From: an uncultured Alistipes sp.
Lineage (GTDB): Bacteria; Bacteroidota; Bacteroidia; Bacteroidales; Rikenellaceae
Reading direction: 5' to 3'
DNA: 11,578 bases
Assembly: GCA_900769525.1 (NCBI GenBank)
Contig: CAAGGY010000031.1
Location: 1-11,578, forward strand
Position numbers and translations under genes: made by a program
Shown here: positions 5,739-11,578 of the stretch, one piece after another
How the letters are laid out: each line of letters begins with the position of its first letter
Numbering within the stretch: position 1 is the first letter of the stretch
Notes under the pieces: generated by a model
Database searches by the model: none
Told to the model about the DNA's origin: nothing
Seen by the model: the letters and a program-made list of their open reading frames with translations, nothing else

Positions 5739-7397
5739 ATGAGAAGAATCTATTCACTTTTCGCACTCGTAGCACTGATTCTTAGTGCTTGCACCAAGAC
5801 AACTACAGATGCGCCACAGCAGCTATCGCCCGAGCTCTCGGTAGATGTCGAGGGAGTAATAAACATGGGTGCTGAGGGTGGTACAGTAACCATCAACTAC
5901 AACATCGCCAACCCTGTCGAGGGGCTCGCTCTTGAGGCTACAACAGAGCAGGACTGGATTGGTAATATCGCCATTGCTGAGAGCGTCACGCTCGATGTAG
6001 ATGCTAACCACACCACAGAGAGTCGTGTGGGTGTAGTAACATTGACATACGGCACTGAGAGCATCACCATAGGCGTACAGCAGGAGGGTGCAACATCGAG
6101 TGGCGAGATACTCTTCGAGATAACATCGGAGCGTAAGATGGCCTTTAACTCTAAGGGTGGCGAGGGCACTATCCTCTACACGCTCAAGGGCGACGATGCC
6201 ACCCTACTTCCAGAGATTACCTCTAACAGGGAGTGGCTCACAATCAGCAACATCGGTTCTTCTGAGGCGACATTTAACGTAGAGCGCAACAAGGCTACCG
6301 AGAAGCGCAATGCCAAGCTCACAGTGAGCTATATGGGCTCGGAGCTCACCATATTTGTCGACCAGGATGCGGCAAGCGACGAGGTTACTCTCAAGGTTGA
6401 TAAGGCGACGGTAAAGGGTGGCGAGCAGGTGCACTTCACCGTTATCTACGAGGATGAGGATGTCACCGCCGAGGCCACAATTCACGCCAACTACACCAAC
6501 GAGCAGGTCTCTAACCCCTACACCACCGACCAAAGTGGCGAGTTGTCGTTCTACGCTAAGTACAACGGTATCAAATCGAAGCTCTGCAGCGTGACAGTAA
6601 CTCCTGCCTACGCTCCCGAGTTCCCTGCGGATGCAAACCCTGAGAGCTTTGACTTCAACCAGCGTATGCTCATCGTCGACCACACGGGACTTGGCTGTGC
6701 ATACTGTCCAGGCGTGAAGCAGGCTATCCACGACACTCAGGCAAAGGCCGAGTACAAGGATAAGTTCAACGTCGTCTACGCCTACACCTTCAGCTCGAAC
6801 GAGGTGTGCTACTCAGCGGCAGCACGCATGCTCTGGAACTACTACGTCGGCGTATGCTCTACGGGCGATAAGCTCACGGGATATCCAAGTTTTACGACCA
6901 ACTACTGCTTCAACTACACGGGCAAGTATCAGCTTGAGCAGCGCATCGACGACCTCTGGGACGAGAATCCTGCAGCAAGCATCGCCTATGCCGCAAAGAT
7001 TGAGGGCGACAAGATTGTCGTGAGTGCCTCGGTTAAGTCGTCCGTATCGCAGAACTACAAGTTGTCGCTCTGGGTACTCGAGAACAACATCTACGCCAAC
7101 CAGACCGCAGCAACGGCAGAGTGGATGAACACCCACTCGAGCGTTATGCGTGATGCCCCTACGGGAGTCACCAACTCCGACATCTCGGGCATCGACTTTG
7201 GCTATGTCGAGGCAGGCACAACACTCAGCCGCATCTTTGAGTTCGACCTCTTCTGCGCTAACCATTGGAAGAGGGAGAACTTCTCACTCATCGCCATACT
7301 CTCAGCACCAAGCGAGAAGTACAATGGCAAGTATGAGGTTGTAACCACCTCGATGTGCGACTTCGGCTCGGAAGTAGGCTTCGACTATAAGAGATAA
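5739..7397 (+). CDS. Two-BACON, Omp28-like lipoprotein with thioredoxin-type CxxC
   Basis: A 552-residue predicted lipoprotein with signal peptide and lipobox LSAC (cysteine 18). Two BACON domains follow (about 33-115, ending IGVQQEG; about 125-210, ending IFVDQDA). Residues about 213-288 resemble a bacterial Ig-like domain. The C-terminal part matches Omp28-related proteins: after RMLIVDHTGLG comes CAYC (320-323) followed by Pro, and a thioredoxin-fold cis-proline candidate occurs in GYPSF (381-385). Cysteines at 283, 357, 373 and 390 lie around the same domain and could form structural disulfides. Omp28 relatives are envelope proteins whose function is not settled. The CxxC suggests a redox role or a structural disulfide. 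The gene is 18 nt after the upstream lipoprotein gene and 33 nt before the next, so it is clearly in the operon. Confidence 0.82.
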   Translation: MRRIYSLFALVALILSACTKTTTDAPQQLSPELSVDVEGVINMGAEGGTVTINYNIANPVEGLALEATTEQDWIGNIAIAESVTLDVDANHTTESRVGVVTLTYGTESITIGVQQEGATSSGEILFEITSERKMAFNSKGGEGTILYTLKGDDATLLPEITSNREWLTISNIGSSEATFNVERNKATEKRNAKLTVSYMGSELTIFVDQDAASDEVTLKVDKATVKGGEQVHFTVIYEDEDVTAEATIHANYTNEQVSNPYTTDQSGELSFYAKYNGIKSKLCSVTVTPAYAPEFPADANPESFDFNQRMLIVDHTGLGCAYCPGVKQAIHDTQAKAEYKDKFNVVYAYTFSSNEVCYSAAARMLWNYYVGVCSTGDKLTGYPSFTTNYCFNYTGKYQLEQRIDDLWDENPAASIAYAAKIEGDKIVVSASVKSSVSQNYKLSLWVLENNIYANQTAATAEWMNTHSSVMRDAPTGVTNSDISGIDFGYVEAGTTLSRIFEFDLFCANHWKRENFSLIAILSAPSEKYNGKYEVVTTSMCDFGSEVGFDYKR

Positions 7398-7430
7398 GCA
7401 ATACCTTAAAACTTAAAACAAAATAAAAAA

Positions 7431-8765
7431 ATGAAAAAATTTCTCTCTTTTATTGCTCTTGTGGCAGTGGCTTTGACCTCGTGCCAGAAGAGTGAGCCAC
7501 AGGGCGGTGGCAGTGGCAACAATGTTGACCCTACCCTTAAGATTAAGCTGACATCGCAGTCTGTGATGAACTTCGAGGCGGCTGGTGGCCAGGGCACAAT
7601 CACCTACGAGTTCGACTCTATCGACGAGGCCACACGTGCCAACATCGCTGAGGCAGCAACTGCCGTAGAGTGGATTGAGTCGCTCACAAGCACGGAGCAG
7701 GGCAAGGTGACCTTCAACGTAGCAGCCTACGATGGCGAGGCTGAGCGTAGCGCAACCATCAAGGTTTCGTATGGCAAGTATAGCTTCCAGGTAATGGTTA
7801 AGCAGGCAGGCTCAAAAAAGGCAGATGTCAACTTCACTGCAACACACCTCGGTGGCACATACTGGGGTAAGTATATCAACACCAAGGGCTTCAACTACTT
7901 CATCATCCTTGGCGATATGCAGGCCGACCACTACCAGTCGAAGCAGGATGGCGCTACTGAGTACCGCTTCGACATCTACTCGTCTGAGGCATCGTCGTTC
8001 AACTCTACACACCGCATCCCTGTGGGCACCTACAAGCTCGACCACAAACGCTCGGGCGACCCAGGCACTATCGACGGCTACAAAGACAACAGCTACCTAT
8101 TCACACCTGCCTACACTACAACAGCCTATGCTGATGCAACCGTCGTAGTAACGGAGGATAGCATCATTGCCGACGTTACCTTCTTTGATGGCTCAGTGCA
8201 CCACATCGAGTACCACGGCTCAACAGTTATGGAGGACTACATCAAGGATACCTACGCCGATGTATACCCTGTAAGCCAGTACACTGAGGATATCACCTTC
8301 GACGTGACAAATGGTCGCATCAACGCTCGCTACCGTGGCGACCACCTCGGCACAGGCCACGACGTATGGTTTATCGACATGGTCGAGCAGACCAACCCTT
8401 ACAACGGTGTCTACCTCGTCCTCGACCTTATCGTTCCAAAGGAGTTGGGTGGTTTCAATAACCTCGATGGCATCGTTGGCGAGTACAAGTTCCACGATGA
8501 GAACACTTCAGATTACGCATACACCATCCCTGTAGGTCGTCTGCGTGACGATAGCCTTCAGCTCCACGCTTGGTATCTCTACTGCTTCCAGAGCCAGGTA
8601 GATATGTCGCAGGCAGCGCCTATGACATCGGGCACTATCAAGGTTACGAAGAATGGCGCTAACGACTACACCTTTGAGGTTGATAGCACCGACGACAACG
8701 GCAACCGCATCTTCGGTACATTCCAAGGCACAATCCTCGACTACCAGGACCAGAGCTGCGAGTAG
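7431..8765 (+). CDS. BACON-domain lipoprotein with two copies of a beta-rich module
   Basis: A 444-residue predicted lipoprotein. The signal peptide ends LTSC (cysteine 18) and is followed by a Gly/Ser-rich linker. Residues about 36-126 form a BACON domain (AAGGQGTITYEF, VEWIESL, AERSATI, VMVKQAG). Two copies of another module follow, about 138-263 and 284-436. Each has an aromatic NYF/GVYLVLDL strand, an IPVGTYKL or IPVGR turn, and a closing strand ending in GTFQGTI or IEYHG. The same module closes the first protein of the operon. This design recurs in Bacteroidota surface lipoproteins of unknown ligand. It is the last gene of the operon and ends 22 nt before a strong hairpin. The function is unknown, probably ligand binding at the cell surface. 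Confidence 0.8.
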   Translation: MKKFLSFIALVAVALTSCQKSEPQGGGSGNNVDPTLKIKLTSQSVMNFEAAGGQGTITYEFDSIDEATRANIAEAATAVEWIESLTSTEQGKVTFNVAAYDGEAERSATIKVSYGKYSFQVMVKQAGSKKADVNFTATHLGGTYWGKYINTKGFNYFIILGDMQADHYQSKQDGATEYRFDIYSSEASSFNSTHRIPVGTYKLDHKRSGDPGTIDGYKDNSYLFTPAYTTTAYADATVVVTEDSIIADVTFFDGSVHHIEYHGSTVMEDYIKDTYADVYPVSQYTEDITFDVTNGRINARYRGDHLGTGHDVWFIDMVEQTNPYNGVYLVLDLIVPKELGGFNNLDGIVGEYKFHDENTSDYAYTIPVGRLRDDSLQLHAWYLYCFQSQVDMSQAAPMTSGTIKVTKNGANDYTFEVDSTDDNGNRIFGTFQGTILDYQDQSCE

Positions 8766-8787
8766 TCAGCGACACACAATAAAGAGT

Positions 8788-8815
8788 AGAGGGCTATCCG
8801 ATGGGGTAGCCCTCT
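8788..8815 (+). terminator. Hairpin terminator of the lipoprotein operon
   Basis: AGAGGGCTATCC (8788-8799) and GGGTAGCCCTCT (8804-8815) form a 12-bp stem with one G-T wobble and a GATG tetraloop, 22 nt after the stop codon. The bases after it (CTTGTGG) are a poor U-tract, so termination strength is uncertain. Position and stem quality still make a terminator or 3'-stabilising hairpin the best reading. Confidence 0.75.
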
Positions 8816-8832
8816 CTTGTGGATGGGGGAAT

Positions 8833-8993
8833 GGGTTCTGATAGGTTCTAATGAGTTCTGATAGGATGGGTTCTGATGAGTTCTAATGAGTTCTGATGGG
8901 GAGTTTTTTTTTGAGGGCCTCCCCGCCCTCCCCACAAGAACCCAAAAGAACCCACAAGAACCCACAAGAACCCACAAGACCCCACAACCCCCC
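8833..8993 (-). repeat. Nested inverted repeat, short copy C (inner arms only)
   Basis: Contains only the inner part of the element found complete at 2041-2384 and 3788-4140. On the minus strand there are six 10-nt units of GGGTTCTTGT type (8934-8993, the last two degenerate). The apical stem GGGGAG/CTCCCC (complement of 8898-8924) encloses a GCCCTC-A9 loop. Six units of the ATCAGAACTC type follow (8835-8899, two blocks of three separated by 5 nt). The 9-nt outer arms and GCGCAGA boxes are absent. Its orientation matches copy A. It lies between the operon's hairpin and the aminopeptidase promoter. Confidence 0.88.
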
Positions 8994-9011
8994 ATCTTCC
9001 AAAATTTTTAC

Positions 9012-9019
9012 TATCTTTG
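9012..9019 (+). promoter_or_regulatory. Possible -7 box of the aminopeptidase gene
   Basis: TATCTTTG matches TAnnTTTG. No TTG-type -33 element is visible at the right distance, because that position falls in the C-rich end of repeat copy C. If used, transcription would start near 9026, only about 9 nt before the ATG at 9035, making the message almost leaderless. Confidence 0.45.
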
Positions 9020-9034
9020 CAAAAACATTCACCT

Positions 9035-11560
9035 ATGCGTAAGATACTCACCACCCTATCGCTGCTGCTTGGACTTGGCTGCAGCACCACACCAAACATC
9101 GACCTCTCACCAGGCGTAAGCCACGAGCTTGCCCAGTGGCGCAAGACAACAATCAACGACGTAAGCTACCACCTCCTCTTCGACCTTGTCGACAACTGGG
9201 GCTGGATATCTGTGCGCTACACCCTCGACAAGCCTCAAGACGTAGTCCTCGATTTCCGCAACACGGAGCTTATCAAGGAGATAGAGCTCGGCGGCACCAA
9301 CATAAACATAACCGAGCAGTGCCTACTCACCAACGAGCACATAGTAATCCCTGCATCGCTAACACAGGGTGGCGAGCAGAGCATAAGCATACGATTCAAC
9401 GTCGACAACCAGTCGCTCAACCGCAACCCAGAGTTCCTCTACACACTCCTTGTGCCCGACCGTGCCCGCACGCTCTTCCCATGCTTCGACCAGCCAGATA
9501 TGAAGGCGTGGTACGAGCTAAACCTCATAGTACCACAAGATTGGGTGGCGGTATCCAACACCGCAACAACCGCAGATAGCTGGGGCGCAGAGACCTACGA
9601 ATACTACACAGGCGAAGCTCTTGCTGCCGACCGTAAGGTTGTAAGCTTCCAGCCCACCGAGCCACTGAGCACCTACCTCTTCTCGTTCGTGGCGGGCAAG
9701 TTCTCGAAGCGTACCTACGACGATGGCCGTCACACCTTCTCGGCCTACTACCGTGAGACCGACCCCAAGCGTCTTGCACAGCTCGACACCATCTTCACTC
9801 AAGTGGCCTCGTCGCTCGACTGGTTGGAGGAGTACACAGGCATAAAGTACCCCTTTGCCAAGTACGACCTTATCATCCTGCCCGGCTTCCAGTATGGCGG
9901 TATGGAGCACACGGGAGCTACGCTCTACAACGACACGCAGATGTTCCTCTCGGAGAATCCTACGCCCGACGAGGAGCTACGTCGCATACAGCTCATAGCC
10001 CACGAGACGGCGCACATGTGGTTTGGCGACTACGTCACTATGCGCTGGTTCGACGATGTGTGGACCAAGGAGGTCTTTGCCAACTACTTCGCAGCACGTA
10101 TGGCCGAGCCACTCTTCCCAGAGATTAACCACACGCTCAACCGCCTAAAGACCTACACCGCCTCGGCACTCAACGAGGACCGCACCGAGGGTAGCACATC
10201 TATACGTCAGGAGCTCGACAACCTACACAATGCAGGACTCATCTACGGCCAGATAATCTACAACAAAGCCCCCATCGTTATGCAGAAGCTCCACGAGATT
10301 ATGGGCGAGGAGGCCTTCCGACGTGGCATTCAGGAGTACCTTGCGACCTATGCCTACGACAACGCCTCGTGGGACGACCTTATCGCCATCCTCGACCGCC
10401 TCACCGATGCCGACCTACGCACCTTTAGCCACGTATGGGTGAACGAGCCAGGTATGCCACACATCACCATCGAGCGCACCGACACCTCGCTCACGGTTAG
10501 CGACAGCGACCCACTCGAACGTGGTCTTAGCTGGCCACAGCGCTTCACAATAACTGCCGTAACAAAAAATGGCACAAGGCACAACATCGAGGTCGCTATC
10601 ACGCCCGAGGCTACGACATACGCCCTGCCTGACGACACCGAGTACATCATCCCCAACAGCTGTGGTCGTGGCTACGGACTATTCCTACTCTCTCAGGCAG
10701 ACCTTCAGAGCCTAATGCTCAACTGGCCAGCAATCGACGACGACACCGCACGCCAGGCTACGGTGATGAACCTCTACGAGAACTACCTCGCAGAGAGTAT
10801 CTCGAACGACGATATGCTCGCAACGCTCCTTCGAGGCATTAGCAGCGAGCGCAACCCTCTCATAGCCTCGACCATAGTGTCGTACCTTGCCGAGCCTCTC
10901 GCTATGGGCAACTACCCCGACACCGAGCTTGCACTGCTTGACGAGGCCGAGCACCACCCTCTCACCTCATGCCGTCAGCAGCTGCTGAGAATGTTGATGC
11001 AGGTGGCAACCAACGAGAGTGTGACAGAGAGCCTATACGACATCTGGCTCAAGGCTAACCATCCACTGCTTAACGTTAACGACTATATGACGCTTGCCTA
11101 CGAGCTCTCATTGCGTCTTCCTGAGCGCTACGACGAGATTGTAGCAACGCAGCGTGGCCGCATCACCGACCCCGACCGCCTACGCCGCTTCGACTACATT
11201 GTGCGTGCCGTAGCTCCCGACAAGGCGGAGCGTGATGCACTCTTTGAGTCGCTACTCGAGCCCGATAATCGCCGCATAGAGCCCTGGGCTGCCTCGGCAC
11301 TCGCCTACCTCAACCACCCACTCAGAGCCAAGGAGGCAACACACTATCTGCGTCGTGGCCTCGACGAGCTTAGTGAGGTGCAGCGCACGGGCGACATCTT
11401 CTTCCCACGCAACTGGGTAGGGGCACTCCTTGCGGGACATCGCTCGAAGGAGGCATACGACATCTTGCAGCGTTTCCTCGACGAAAACCCCGACTATCCA
11501 CAACTTATGCGAAATAAGATTTTGCAGGCTGCCTACCCGCTACAACGACATAATAGATAG
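9035..11560 (+). CDS. M1-family zinc aminopeptidase, probably exported
   Basis: An 841-residue gluzincin metallopeptidase expected to remove N-terminal residues from peptides in the periplasm or at the outer membrane. An N-terminal hydrophobic signal ends LLLGLGC (cysteine 16), probably a lipoprotein signal, although the -3 residue is Gly where Leu is usual. A beta-rich N-terminal domain covers about 40-215. The catalytic domain (about 245-470) has the exopeptidase motif as GGMEH (288-292, His in place of the usual Asn of GxMEN). The zinc site is HETAH (323-327) with the third ligand E346 in WTKEVFANYF, the normal HEXXH-X18-E spacing. A likely catalytic Tyr409 lies in YNKAPIV. The last 350 or so residues are a helical domain as in other M1 enzymes. 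The ATG at 9035 is chosen because it starts the signal peptide; a TTG at 9017 in frame overlaps the -7 box. The gene is complete and is followed by 7 nt and adapter. Confidence 0.88.
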   Translation: MRKILTTLSLLLGLGCSTTPNIDLSPGVSHELAQWRKTTINDVSYHLLFDLVDNWGWISVRYTLDKPQDVVLDFRNTELIKEIELGGTNINITEQCLLTNEHIVIPASLTQGGEQSISIRFNVDNQSLNRNPEFLYTLLVPDRARTLFPCFDQPDMKAWYELNLIVPQDWVAVSNTATTADSWGAETYEYYTGEALAADRKVVSFQPTEPLSTYLFSFVAGKFSKRTYDDGRHTFSAYYRETDPKRLAQLDTIFTQVASSLDWLEEYTGIKYPFAKYDLIILPGFQYGGMEHTGATLYNDTQMFLSENPTPDEELRRIQLIAHETAHMWFGDYVTMRWFDDVWTKEVFANYFAARMAEPLFPEINHTLNRLKTYTASALNEDRTEGSTSIRQELDNLHNAGLIYGQIIYNKAPIVMQKLHEIMGEEAFRRGIQEYLATYAYDNASWDDLIAILDRLTDADLRTFSHVWVNEPGMPHITIERTDTSLTVSDSDPLERGLSWPQRFTITAVTKNGTRHNIEVAITPEATTYALPDDTEYIIPNSCGRGYGLFLLSQADLQSLMLNWPAIDDDTARQATVMNLYENYLAESISNDDMLATLLRGISSERNPLIASTIVSYLAEPLAMGNYPDTELALLDEAEHHPLTSCRQQLLRMLMQVATNESVTESLYDIWLKANHPLLNVNDYMTLAYELSLRLPERYDEIVATQRGRITDPDRLRRFDYIVRAVAPDKAERDALFESLLEPDNRRIEPWAASALAYLNHPLRAKEATHYLRRGLDELSEVQRTGDIFFPRNWVGALLAGHRSKEAYDILQRFLDENPDYPQLMRNKILQAAYPLQRHNR

Positions 11561-11567
11561 GTAGTTG

Positions 11568-11578
11568 AGATCGGAAGA
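11568..11578. other. Illumina adapter remnant, right end
   Basis: AGATCGGAAGA is the start of the Illumina TruSeq adapter and the reverse complement of bases 2-12 of the window. It is technical sequence. Only seven genomic bases separate it from the aminopeptidase stop codon. Confidence 0.95.

Noticed and set aside
8900..8924. T8-T9 run in the repeat core as a rho-independent terminator
   Set aside because: The T-run lies in the apical loop and not after a completed stem. Copy A also sits between divergent genes, where no terminator is needed.
9017..9034. TTG start adding six residues to the aminopeptidase
   Set aside because: It overlaps the predicted -7 box and would place six residues, including charged ones, before a normal signal peptide that starts at the ATG at 9035.
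1..11578. Complementary ends that resemble terminal inverted repeats of a linear element
   Set aside because: The 11-12 bases match the Illumina adapter exactly, so they are technical and not transposon or telomere ends.

Overview
The window looks like a chromosomal fragment from a member of the Bacteroidota, most likely Bacteroidales. The evidence is lipoproteins with BACON domains, an Omp28-type protein, promoters of the TTG-N19/20-TAnnTTTG type, and A-rich translation starts without Shine-Dalgarno sites. The GC-rich codon use fits Rikenellaceae/Alistipes-like organisms better than Bacteroides, but that placement is tentative. Both ends carry Illumina adapter sequence (1-12 and 11568-11578), so the record is one adapter-bounded sequenced fragment and neither end is a biological boundary.

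Layout. (1) 13-1948, minus strand: valyl-tRNA synthetase (valS), cut off by the left end after 645 residues. (2) 1949-2611: divergent intergenic region with the valS promoter, a 344-bp complex repeat (copy A), a promoter facing right and a leader hairpin. (3) 2612-3787, plus: a RepA/AAA_25-like P-loop ATPase with a proline/glutamine-rich linker and a probable C-terminal winged helix. (4) 3788-4214: a second copy of the repeat (copy B), inverted relative to A and starting on the base after the ATPase stop codon, then a promoter. (5) 4215-8765, plus: a three-gene operon of lipoproteins (BACON + SusE/F-like modules; two BACON + Ig-like + Omp28/thioredoxin-like; BACON + two copies of a Bacteroidota beta-rich module), closed by a strong hairpin at 8788-8815. 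(6) 8833-8993: a shorter third copy of the repeat (copy C). (7) 9035-11560, plus: a probable exported or lipid-anchored M1-family zinc aminopeptidase.

The main unexplained structure is the repeat family. Each full copy is built from tandem 9-nt units (TTAGGGAGR type), a GCGCAGA/TCTGCGC pair, tandem 10-nt units (GGGTTCTTGT type) and an apical GGGGA(G)...(C)TCCCC stem with an A8-9 loop. The units are arranged as nested inverted arms, so the whole folds into one long imperfect hairpin. Pairing is clearly better on one strand because several mismatches become G-U wobbles, which suggests function as RNA. Two full copies in opposite orientation bracket the ATPase gene and its promoter exactly, making a cassette-like unit that may be mobile or may be the source of the repeats.

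The lipoprotein operon and the aminopeptidase together suggest cell-envelope glycan or peptide binding and processing. The true substrate cannot be read from the sequence. No rRNA, tRNA, CRISPR array or transposase was seen.
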